This document shows, in pieces, positions 1 through 5,213 of a stretch of DNA of 5,213 bases. Location: assembly GCA_902470365.1 (NCBI GenBank), contig CABRFZ010000054.1:1-5213 (forward strand), in the 5' to 3' direction. Positions within the stretch are counted from its first letter, which is position 1, and each line of letters starts with the position of its first letter. The position numbers were made by a program, and so were the translations under genes. Under the pieces are notes generated by a model. The model made no database searches. It was not told the origin of the DNA and saw nothing but the letters and a program-made list of their open reading frames with translations. Origin of the DNA: an uncultured Collinsella sp. (lineage in GTDB: Bacteria; Actinomycetota; Coriobacteriia; Coriobacteriales; Coriobacteriaceae).

Positions 1-734
1 CCGGTCTTGGTGGCGCTCTTGACGATCAGGTCGGCATCGATGGGCTTGATGGTGTGCATGTTGATGACCTCGGCGTCGATGCCCTCGGCAGCGAGCTGCT
101 CGGCGGCCTCGAGAGCCTCGCCGACCATCAGGCCGCAGGCGATGATGGTGACGTCGGCGCCCTCGCGCATGACAATGCCCTTACCCAACTCGAAGTTGTA
201 GGTCTCGGGGTCGTTGATAACCGGCGAGGCCAAACGAGCGAAGCGCATGTACACCGGACCGTCGCACTCGTAGGCGGCGCGCGTCACGGCGCGGGCCTCG
301 ACGTCGTCGGCAGGAACGATCACAGTCATGCCGGGGATGACGCGCATGAGGGCGATATCCTCGCAGCACTGGTGCGTGGCACCATCCTCGCCCACCGAGA
401 TACCGGCGTGCGTGGCACCAATCTTAACGTTGAGGTGCGGGTAGCCGATGGAGTTACGGACCTGCTCAAAAGCGCGGCCGGCTGCGAACATGGCAAAGGT
501 GCTCGCGAAGGCAACGCGGCCGGTGGTCGCGATACCGGCGGCGACGCCCATCAGGTTGCTCTCGGCGATACCCACGTCGAAGAAGCGGTCGGGGCAGGCG
601 GCCTTGAACTTGCCGGTCTGCGTGGCGGCGGCCAGGTCGGCGTCGAGGACCACAAAGTCATCGTGCTCGTTGGCGAGCTCGACGAGGGCCTCGCCGTAGC
701 TTACACGCGTGGCGATTTTCTTGACGTCTGCCAT
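1..734 (-). CDS. tkt: Transketolase C-terminal subunit (partial, 3' end beyond window)
   Basis: This is the C-terminal half of a split transketolase, carrying the pyrimidine-binding domain and the start of the C-terminal domain. With the upstream subunit it should transfer two-carbon ketol units between sugar phosphates in the cytosolic non-oxidative pentose phosphate pathway. The reading frame is open from the ATG at 734 to the left edge: 244 complete codons of an expected roughly 310, so the last ~65 residues are missing. Visible motifs are GIAESN at residues 55-60, whose Glu58 matches the catalytic glutamate that activates the ThDP aminopyrimidine, and GEDGATHQ at 115-122, typical of this domain. 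Residues from about 185 onward (GKGIVMREGADVTIIACG) begin the C-terminal domain. The start follows the tktN stop by one base and has a strong GGAGAGGAG Shine-Dalgarno. Related two-subunit enzymes include DXS-like and dehydrogenase E1 beta proteins, but the neighbour makes transketolase the best call. The exact sugar substrate cannot be read from sequence. Confidence 0.93.
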   Translation of the reverse strand, partial: MADVKKIATRVSYGEALVELANEHDDFVVLDADLAAATQTGKFKAACPDRFFDVGIAESNLMGVAAGIATTGRVAFASTFAMFAAGRAFEQVRNSIGYPHLNVKIGATHAGISVGEDGATHQCCEDIALMRVIPGMTVIVPADDVEARAVTRAAYECDGPVYMRFARLASPVINDPETYNFELGKGIVMREGADVTIIACGLMVGEALEAAEQLAAEGIDAEVINMHTIKPIDADLIVKSATKT

Positions 735-735
735 C

Positions 736-1566
736 CTAGAGCTCCTCTCCGGCGGCCGTGAGCTCTGCCATGGCCTGCTCAAACTGTTCATCGTTGGGGG
801 CCTTGCCGTGCCAACCAACCTGGTTCTCCATAAAGGAAACGCCCTTGCCCTTCATGGTCTCGGCGATGATGGCGGTCGGCTGACCCTTGGTGGCGCGGGC
901 CTCGGCAAAGGCGGCGCGGATCTGGTCGAAATCGTTGCCGTCGGCAAGCTCCACCACGTGGAACTTAAAGGCGCGGAACTTGTCGGCGAGCGGCATGGGG
1001 TCGTTGACCTCCTCGACGGGGCCGTCGATCTGCAGGCCGTTGTGGTCGACGATCACGCAGAGGTTATCGAGCTGCTGGTTGCCGGCAAACATGGCTGCCT
1101 CCCAGACCTGGCCCTCCTCGCTCTCGCCATCACCCAGCAGGGCGTACGTGCGGTAAGTATCGCCCCAGTGCTTGGCGGCAACCGCCATGCCCACGGCGGC
1201 GGAGATGCCCTGGCCGAGCGAGCCGGTGGACATATCGACGCCCGGGGTGTCGTTCATGTTGGGATGACCTTGCAGGTGGCTGCCGATATGGCGCAGCGTC
1301 TCGAGATCCTCCTTGGGGAAGAACCCACGCTCGGCGAGCACGGCGTACAGGCCCGGAGCGCAATGGCCCTTGGAGAGCACAAAACGGTCGCGATCGGCCT
1401 TGCGGGGATCGGCCGGGTCGACGTTCATTTCCTCAAAGTACAGATAGGTCATGATGTCGGCAGCGCCGAGCGAACCGCCCGGATGGCCGGACTTGGCAGC
1501 GTGCACGCCGGTGACGATGCCCTTCCTTACCTCGTTGGCAACCTTTTTGAGCTCTTCGTCGCTCAT
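736..1566 (-). CDS. tkt: Transketolase N-terminal (ThDP-binding) subunit
   Basis: This 276-residue protein is the N-terminal subunit of a split transketolase and binds thiamine diphosphate and its metal ion. SGHPGG (residues 26-31) and LSKGHCAPG (64-72) are hallmark transketolase segments. GVDMSTGSLGQG (109-120) is the usual glycine-rich stretch. The ThDP motif runs from GDG at 145-147 to Asn176 in DHNG. ETMKGKG (236-242) and WHGKAP (252-257) close the domain. The length fits the split-subunit family (about 270-285), against about 660 for fused enzymes, so the gene is complete and not a truncated full-length transketolase. The ATG at 1566 has AGGAAGG four bases upstream. The gene ends TAG, then one base, then the ATG of the C-terminal subunit, so the two are probably translated in fixed ratio. 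It is likely first in its transcript, because a 207-base gap with a possible promoter precedes it. Confidence 0.96.
   Translation of the reverse strand: MSDEELKKVANEVRKGIVTGVHAAKSGHPGGSLGAADIMTYLYFEEMNVDPADPRKADRDRFVLSKGHCAPGLYAVLAERGFFPKEDLETLRHIGSHLQGHPNMNDTPGVDMSTGSLGQGISAAVGMAVAAKHWGDTYRTYALLGDGESEEGQVWEAAMFAGNQQLDNLCVIVDHNGLQIDGPVEEVNDPMPLADKFRAFKFHVVELADGNDFDQIRAAFAEARATKGQPTAIIAETMKGKGVSFMENQVGWHGKAPNDEQFEQAMAELTAAGEEL
742..750 (-). promoter_or_regulatory. Ribosome binding site of the C-terminal transketolase gene
   Basis: GGAGAGGAG lies seven bases before the ATG at 734. It is embedded in the last sense codons (Gly-Glu-Glu) of the upstream subunit gene. A ribosome finishing the first gene therefore ends on top of the start region of the second, which supports coupled translation. 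It also fixes the start of the second gene. Confidence 0.8.
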
Positions 1567-1570
1567 TGTG

Positions 1571-1577
1571 CCTTCCT
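1571..1577 (-). promoter_or_regulatory. Ribosome binding site of the N-terminal transketolase gene
   Basis: AGGAAGG is followed by CACA and the ATG at 1566. It supports the chosen start and is the only good Shine-Dalgarno in the 207-base leader region. Confidence 0.75.
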
Positions 1578-1633
1578 TTCATCCTCATTAGACAAAATGC
1601 GCACGGCACCGAAGGTAATCCCAACACAGCCGC

Positions 1634-1650
1634 AATGCACGTACGTCATT
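1634..1650. promoter_or_regulatory. Imperfect palindrome around ACGTACGT, possible operator
   Basis: The minus strand reads AATGACGTACGTGCATT. The core ACGTACGT is a perfect 8-base palindrome. The flanks AATG and CATT also match, apart from one extra G on one side. It lies immediately downstream of the candidate -10 box at 1652-1657, where a transcription start would fall. That is a typical place for a repressor site. No binding protein can be named from the sequence, and the site could be chance. Confidence 0.3.
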
Positions 1651-1651
1651 C

Positions 1652-1657
1652 ATTATG
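1652..1657 (-). promoter_or_regulatory. Candidate -10 box for the transketolase operon
   Basis: The minus strand reads CATAAT here, five of six matches to TATAAT, in the AT-rich part of the gap. The hexamer 17 bases upstream is CTGGTA, a poor -35 match (three of six). Transcription would start near 1645, giving a leader of about 80 bases before the ATG at 1566. The call rests on one hexamer and position only. Confidence 0.35.
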
Positions 1658-1773
1658 CTGGAAACTGATGGCTTTACCAGAGTTTTTATCATTATTTGAA
1701 CAATTTAGCAGGCAGAACCGCTGATGAAACGGTTTATCAATGTGAACGTCTTTTGGATGGAACGCAGTCGACC

Positions 1774-2664
1774 CTACGCGCTAATGTCCTTGAATCCCTC
1801 GCCGAAGGCTTCCGTAACGTCAGCGACCGTCACAATGGCGTGAGGATCGCGCTCGCGCACGATCGTCTTGAGGGTATTGAGCTCTCGACGGCTCACGATG
1901 ACCATAATCACCGGCTTCTCGGCACCCGAATACATGCCAGTCGCCTTAAACTTGGTACAACCACGACCCAGGCCATACATGATATCGGCAGCGATATCAG
2001 GGAACTTATCCGAGATGATGAGTACCATACGGCGTTTGTTGCCGCCATCGACCACGGCATCGATCACATAGCCGCTCATGACCATCGAAAGGCCTGCATA
2101 TAGTGCGTTTTCGATTGAAAAGACCGGAGCCGACAGCGCACACACGGCAACGTCGATTGCCATGACGGTCGAGCCCACCGGCAGCGAGGTGTTACGCGAA
2201 ATGATTTGGCCAATCGTGTCCGAGCCGCCGGTGTTGGCGCCGGCACGCAACACCATGCCGTAACCGATGCCCGTAATAATGCCGCCCCACATGGCGGGAA
2301 GCATCAGGTCCGCATCCGCCAGAGGTGCTACAAACGGGGCGAACAGATCGGTAAAGAAGCCCAGCAGCACAAAGCCCGTCGCGGTCTGCACCACGTAGAA
2401 CATGCCGCCCTCGCGCATAACGACCAGCAGCAGCAAGGCGTTCATCACGATGGTCTGGATACCGACGGGAAGCGACACGCCTCGCGCCGCGCCGACCGCC
2501 TGGATAATGGTGGCAAGGCCCGTAACGCCACCGGCGGCAAGACCATTGGGAATCAAAAACAGGTCGGTCGCGATGGCGGCCAAGGCACACCCCAACATGA
2601 TCTGGGGCAGGTCGTGAAAGAAGTTCATCGAAAGAATGCGCTTGATGTCCAGACGATATGCCAT
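1774..2664 (-). CDS. YitT family membrane protein (DUF161 + DUF2179)
   Basis: This is an integral membrane protein of the YitT family, 296 residues, a normal family length. The N-terminal part holds about six hydrophobic segments, roughly at residues 18-38, 66-84, 90-112, 124-141, 165-184 and 187-204. It carries the family-typical IPNGLAAGGVTGLA (38-51) and ANTGGSDTIGQII (143-155). The soluble C-terminal DUF2179-type domain (about 210-290) includes GRGCTKFKATGMYSG (233-247), a VIVSRREL stretch (256-262) and DPHAIVTVADVTEAFGEGF (273-291). The molecular role of the family is poorly established; small-solute transport has been suggested, and no substrate can be assigned. I start at the ATG at 2664 because AGGGAGG lies four bases before it. 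An in-frame GTG at 2688 lies inside a terminator stem with no ribosome site. No T-tailed terminator is visible after the gene. It stands alone between the secA–prfB and transketolase units. Confidence 0.92.
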   Translation of the reverse strand: MAYRLDIKRILSMNFFHDLPQIMLGCALAAIATDLFLIPNGLAAGGVTGLATIIQAVGAARGVSLPVGIQTIVMNALLLLVVMREGGMFYVVQTATGFVLLGFFTDLFAPFVAPLADADLMLPAMWGGIITGIGYGMVLRAGANTGGSDTIGQIISRNTSLPVGSTVMAIDVAVCALSAPVFSIENALYAGLSMVMSGYVIDAVVDGGNKRRMVLIISDKFPDIAADIMYGLGRGCTKFKATGMYSGAEKPVIMVIVSRRELNTLKTIVRERDPHAIVTVADVTEAFGEGFKDISA

Positions 2665-2668
2665 GCTG

Positions 2669-2675
2669 CCTCCCT
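2669..2675 (-). promoter_or_regulatory. Ribosome binding site of the YitT-family gene
   Basis: AGGGAGG, then CAGC, then ATG at 2664. It decides the start in favour of 2664 over the in-frame GTG at 2688. It lies one base after the T-run of the terminator at 2677-2705, so hairpin formation and ribosome loading would occupy adjoining RNA. Confidence 0.75.
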
Positions 2676-2676
2676 C

Positions 2677-2705
2677 AAAAAAGCGCACCCAAACGGATGC
2701 GCTTT
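2677..2705 (-). terminator. Strong intrinsic terminator just upstream of the YitT-family gene
   Basis: On the minus strand, GCGCATCC (2702-2695) pairs with GGGTGCGC (2690-2683) across a GTTT loop. That gives eight pairs including one G-T wobble. An AAA/TTT extension makes eleven, and six T residues (2682-2677) follow. This is a textbook rho-independent terminator in the direction of the genes. The plus strand has only three T residues after the stem, so it is not bidirectional. It can end transcripts coming from secA–prfB. It also lies 12 bases before the YitT start codon, so any promoter for that gene must read through it. Confidence 0.88.
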
Positions 2706-2724
2706 GAACTTCTTCTTGTATTCG

Positions 2725-2730
2725 ATTCTA
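2725..2730 (-). promoter_or_regulatory. Candidate -10 box for the YitT-family gene
   Basis: The minus strand reads TAGAAT, five of six matches to TATAAT. The hexamer 17 bases upstream, GTGGTT, does not resemble a -35 box. Transcription would start near 2718, giving a leader of about 54 bases that contains the whole terminator hairpin. The evidence is weak and positional. Confidence 0.3.
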
Positions 2731-2744
2731 CCGATTCGCCGGAC

Positions 2745-2768
2745 AAAAACCACCCCTGCGCAGGGTTT
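2745..2768 (-). terminator. Possible weak terminator after prfB
   Basis: The minus strand reads AAACCCTGCGCAGGGG, then TGG and TTTTT. CCCT pairs with AGGG across a GCGC loop, or alternatively AAACC pairs with GGTTT around a larger loop. Five T residues follow. The stem is short or bulged either way, so it is much weaker than the hairpin at 2677-2705. It could be a first stop signal for secA–prfB. Confidence 0.3.
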
Positions 2769-2804
2769 ATTCTGGATACAAACCCGTCCAACCGTTGGGC
2801 TTAG

Positions 2805-2827
2805 CATCGGTTTGAAGCCGCCCGATG
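2805..2827 (-). other. Stem-loop directly after the prfB stop codon
   Basis: CATCGG and CCGATG form a perfect six-pair stem around an 11-base loop, starting two bases after the prfB TAA. No T-run follows, so it is not an intrinsic terminator. It may protect the 3' end of the message from exonucleases, or be incidental. Confidence 0.35.
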
Positions 2828-2829
2828 TT

Positions 2830-3978
2830 TTAGACCTCCGAGCCTTCTGCATCGGCGTTGCCGGTGGCCCAGCGATGGTAGCCAATAACAAACGGGTCCA
2901 GGTCGCCATCGTCAAGAACGGCCTCGACATTGCTGGTCTCCACGCCCGTGCGTAGGTCCTTGACCATCTGGTACGGGTAGAGCACGTAGCTGCGGATCTG
3001 GTTGCCAAAACCAATCGTGGTCTTGGGTCCGCGAATCTCATCGAGCGCCTCGGCACGCTTCTCGAGCTCAATCTCGTACAGGCGAGCCTTGAGGATCTGC
3101 ATGCACGCGGCCTTGTTCTGGATCTGGCTGCGCTCGTTTTGGCAGGTGACCACAATGCCGCTGGGGAAATGCGTCACGCGCACGGCGGAGTCGGTAGTGT
3201 TAACGCCCTGACCGCCCGGGCCGCTCGCGTGGTACACGTCCACGCGGATGTCGTCGGGACTGATCTCGATGTCGATATCATCGGGCAGCACGGGGATGAC
3301 CTCGACGCCGGCAAACGTGGTCTGGCGGCGCTTCTTGTCGTCGGTGGGGCTAATGCGAACCAAGCGGTGAACGCCGGCCTCGGCGCGCAGCATGCCAAAT
3401 GCGTCCTTGCCCTCGACGGTAAAGGTCGCGCGGTCGATGCCGATGACCTCGGCCGCGGGACAGTCGTTAATGGTGACCTTCCAGCCGCGACGCTGGCAGT
3501 ACTTCATGTACATCTTAAAGAGCATGAAGGTCCAGTCCTGGGCCTCCAGACCACCCTGTCCGGGCTTGATGGTCACAATGGCATCGCCGTGATCGAACTC
3601 ACCGGTAAACCAGCTCGAGAGCTCAAGCTCATCGATGGCACGGGCCAGGCGCTCAGCCGTGGCTGCAGCCTCCTCGCGAAGGGTGGCGGCGTCGGGGTCA
3701 TCCCCCATCTCCTCGGCAAGCTCCAGCGCGGCGCGGGCATCGGAAAGCTCGCCGCGCGCGGTGTCCACGGCAGCGATATCTTCCTTGGTACGCGCGATCT
3801 CCTCCATGGTGGCACGGGCGGCGTCGGCGTCATCCCAAAAGCCAGGGGCAACACTTTTGGCCTCGAGCTCGGTCACGCGCGTGCGCTTTTCGTCCAAATG
3901 GAGATACGACTCGACCTCGCCGAGCCGGTCCGCAAACGCGTCCAGCTCGGCGGGCGTTACCTCTAAAGCCTCAGCCAT
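2830..3978 (-). CDS. prfB: Peptide chain release factor 2
   Basis: RF2 (382 residues, close to the usual ~365) recognises stop codons in the ribosomal A site and triggers peptide release. Residues 1-110 form the helical, charged N-terminal domain. AQDWTFMLFKMY (146-157) and GVHRLVRISP (202-211) are conserved RF2 segments. The catalytic GGQ is at 255-257 within SGPGGQGVNTTDSAVR, and its glutamine is the usual methylation target. IRSYVL (328-333) and KDLRTGVET (340-348) mark the C-terminal part. The stop-codon-reading tripeptide, normally SPF in RF2, is SPT here (210-212). The frame is continuous with no in-frame TGA, so the autoregulatory +1 frameshift found in E. coli prfB is absent. The ATG at 3978 overlaps the secA TAA by one base (TAATG) and has AGGA seven bases upstream. 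secA–prfB adjacency is also known in Bacillus, which suggests cotranscription. RF2 is preferred over RF1 because the tripeptide begins with SP and not with the PxT of RF1. Confidence 0.96.
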   Translation of the reverse strand: MAEALEVTPAELDAFADRLGEVESYLHLDEKRTRVTELEAKSVAPGFWDDADAARATMEEIARTKEDIAAVDTARGELSDARAALELAEEMGDDPDAATLREEAAATAERLARAIDELELSSWFTGEFDHGDAIVTIKPGQGGLEAQDWTFMLFKMYMKYCQRRGWKVTINDCPAAEVIGIDRATFTVEGKDAFGMLRAEAGVHRLVRISPTDDKKRRQTTFAGVEVIPVLPDDIDIEISPDDIRVDVYHASGPGGQGVNTTDSAVRVTHFPSGIVVTCQNERSQIQNKAACMQILKARLYEIELEKRAEALDEIRGPKTTIGFGNQIRSYVLYPYQMVKDLRTGVETSNVEAVLDDGDLDPFVIGYHRWATGNADAEGSEV

Positions 3979-5213
3979 TAACGATTCCTGCCGTGGCAGT
4001 ACTTAAACTTCTTGCCGCTACCGCAGGGGCACGGGTCGTTGCGGCCCACGTTGACGTACGGATCGTCGCTCTCGGACTTGCGATAGGTGGTCACCTTGCC
4101 ACCGTTGTTGACGGCAGCCGGACCACCCTGGACAGCTGTGCGGGCCTGCACCTGCGCCTGCTTGCGCAGCACCGAGTCGCCGTTGTCACCATCGACCTCG
4201 GCAGGACCGGAGAAGCGCGCACCCTCGAGCGAGGGCTCCTCCTTGTGCTTCACGGCACGCGGGGCTGCCTTGATCTCGATGCGCAAAACCGTGCGCAGGT
4301 AATCCTCGTACATGGTATCGACGAGTATCTGGAACGCGCCGTAGGCCTCGGTCTTGTACTCAACCAGCGGGTCGCGCTGGCCAAAGCCGCGCAGGCCAAT
4401 GCCGGTCTTGAGATAGTCCATCTCCTGCAGGTAGTTCATCCAGCGGGTATCGATGACGCGCAGCATGACCTGGGTATTGAGCTCGCGCATCAGGTCCTCG
4501 CCCAGACGCTCGGCCTTCATGTTGTAGCACTTCTCAACATAGGCCAAGACATCGGCAGCCAGGGCTTCAAAGTCCTCGTCGGGGAACTTCGGCGTATCGA
4601 TGTGGCCGGTGAGCTCCACAACCCACTTGCGCAGGCCCTCCAGGTCGCGCTCGCCCTCGTGGCTGTCCTTGGTGCAGAACTCCTGCACGCAGCGGTACAC
4701 GGTATCGTGCATGACCTCGGTGATGTGGTCGGTCAGGTCCTTGCCGTCCAGAATCTTGTTGCGCTCGGCGTAGATGACCTGGCGCTGCTTGTTCATGACG
4801 TCGTCGTACTCAAGGACGCTCTTACGCATGGAGAAGTTGATGCTCTCGACCTTGTGCTGGGCGCTCTCGACGGCCTTGGAGATGATCTTGTGCTGAATGG
4901 GCATGTCGTCGCCCATGTCGGCCGTGACCATCATCTTGGAGACGCGGTCCATCTTGTCGCCGCCGAACAGGCGCATGAGGTCGTCCTCGAGCGACAGGTA
5001 GAACTGGGTCTCGCCCGGATCGCCCTGACGTCCGGAGCGGCCGCGCAGCTGGTTGTCGATACGACGGGACTCGTGGCGCTCGGTGCCGATAACGGTCAGG
5101 CCGCCGGCGGCAAGCACGCGCTCGCGCTCGGCCTTGCAGGTCTCCTTGGCCTCGGCGTTAAACTGCTCGAGCTGCTCGGGCGTCACGTCCTCCATGGTCA
5201 GGCCCTCGTACTC
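3978..5213 (-). CDS. secA: Preprotein translocase ATPase SecA, C-terminal portion (partial)
   Basis: SecA is the ATP-driven motor that pushes preproteins through SecYEG at the inner face of the membrane. Only the last 411 codons are present; the frame is open through the right edge and the true start lies outside. Numbering from the Met codon at 5195: GTERHESRRIDNQLRGRSGRQGD (37-59) is the end of nucleotide-binding domain 2, with the arginine-finger motif. VESINFSMRKSVLEYDDVMN (116-135) belongs to the long scaffold helix. WMNYLQEMDYLKTGIGLRG (252-270) leads into the two-helix finger. The tail ends in a SEC-C zinc site, with Cys389, Cys391, Cys400 and His401, which in other bacteria binds zinc and SecB or ribosomes. 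The charged linker at about 310-375 is low in conservation, as usual. A zinc tail argues for the housekeeping SecA over an accessory SecA2. prfB follows with a one-base overlap. Confidence 0.97.
   Translation of the reverse strand, partial: EYEGLTMEDVTPEQLEQFNAEAKETCKAERERVLAAGGLTVIGTERHESRRIDNQLRGRSGRQGDPGETQFYLSLEDDLMRLFGGDKMDRVSKMMVTADMGDDMPIQHKIISKAVESAQHKVESINFSMRKSVLEYDDVMNKQRQVIYAERNKILDGKDLTDHITEVMHDTVYRCVQEFCTKDSHEGERDLEGLRKWVVELTGHIDTPKFPDEDFEALAADVLAYVEKCYNMKAERLGEDLMRELNTQVMLRVIDTRWMNYLQEMDYLKTGIGLRGFGQRDPLVEYKTEAYGAFQILVDTMYEDYLRTVLRIEIKAAPRAVKHKEEPSLEGARFSGPAEVDGDNGDSVLRKQAQVQARTAVQGGPAAVNNGGKVTTYRKSESDDPYVNVGRNDPCPCGSGKKFKYCHGRNR
3986..3989 (-). promoter_or_regulatory. Ribosome binding site of prfB inside the end of secA
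   Basis: AGGA within GGCAGGAATC lies seven bases before the prfB ATG, and inside the last codons of secA. It is modest in strength, which fits re-initiation by ribosomes finishing secA at the TAATG overlap. Confidence 0.55.

Noticed and set aside
709..1668. Long plus-strand open frame (319 codons) antisense to the transketolase N-terminal gene
   Set aside because: It mirrors a well-recognised gene in high-GC DNA, where antisense frames stay open by codon bias. The translation shows no family motifs and no convincing ribosome site.
1588..1692. 34-codon minus-strand open frame in the transketolase leader, possible leader peptide
   Set aside because: No Shine-Dalgarno precedes its ATG, the candidate promoter lies inside it, and the peptide has no run of regulatory codons. 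Chance is the simplest explanation.
1716..1734. AACCG/CGGTT hairpin after the YitT-family gene as its terminator
   Set aside because: The stem is only five pairs with a nine-base loop, and no T-run follows on the minus strand. The YitT gene has no terminator I can support.
2665..2688. Earlier in-frame GTG start for the YitT-family protein at 2688
   Set aside because: It would begin inside the terminator stem, has no ribosome site, and adds eight residues (MRFFEGGS) that look like translated Shine-Dalgarno and T-run.
2791..2801. CCAACGGTTGG inverted repeat between prfB and the YitT gene
   Set aside because: It leaves a one-base loop and is not followed by T residues. It is not near a good promoter, so I see no function for it.
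3139..3966. Plus-strand open frame (275 codons) antisense to prfB
   Set aside because: It lies fully inside prfB, which has clear RF2 motifs along its whole length. The antisense product is rich in Ala, Gly, Val and His in the manner of a codon-bias shadow.
1..5213. A novel multi-gene system, mobile element or CRISPR array
   Set aside because: All five genes belong to recognised families and are evenly high in GC. There are no direct repeats, transposase or integrase motifs, or attachment-site patterns that I can see.

Overview
The window reads as an ordinary chromosomal segment of a high-GC Gram-positive bacterium. I infer a member of the Coriobacteriia (Collinsella-like). The reasons are the high GC content, a secA–prfB pair, a transketolase split into two genes, and an RF2 with actinobacteria-like features. 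The genus is a guess from family knowledge, not something the sequence proves. All five genes are on the minus strand, so they are transcribed from right to left. Nothing convincing is encoded on the plus strand.

In transcription order: (1) the 3' two-fifths or so of secA (3978-5213, running off the right edge), the Sec translocase motor, ending in a zinc-binding SEC-C tail. (2) prfB (2830-3978), peptide chain release factor 2, whose start codon overlaps the secA stop by one base. (3) A 165-base gap (2665-2829) holding a weak hairpin, a possible promoter and a strong intrinsic terminator that sits only 12 bases before the next start codon. (4) A YitT-family membrane protein (1774-2664). (5) A 207-base, relatively AT-rich gap (1567-1773) with a candidate promoter and a palindrome. 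(6) A split transketolase: the N-terminal thiamine-diphosphate subunit (736-1566), then, after one base, the C-terminal subunit (1-734, running off the left edge).

The genes fall into three transcriptional blocks. secA–prfB handles protein export and translation termination, and is probably translationally coupled. The YitT gene stands alone, possibly under attenuation. The two transketolase genes form a two-cistron unit, and their products should assemble into one enzyme of the non-oxidative pentose phosphate pathway.

I found no mobile element, CRISPR array, RNA gene or new multi-gene system. The observations most worth checking are an SPT instead of the canonical SPF stop-codon-reading motif in RF2, and the terminator inside what must be the YitT leader.
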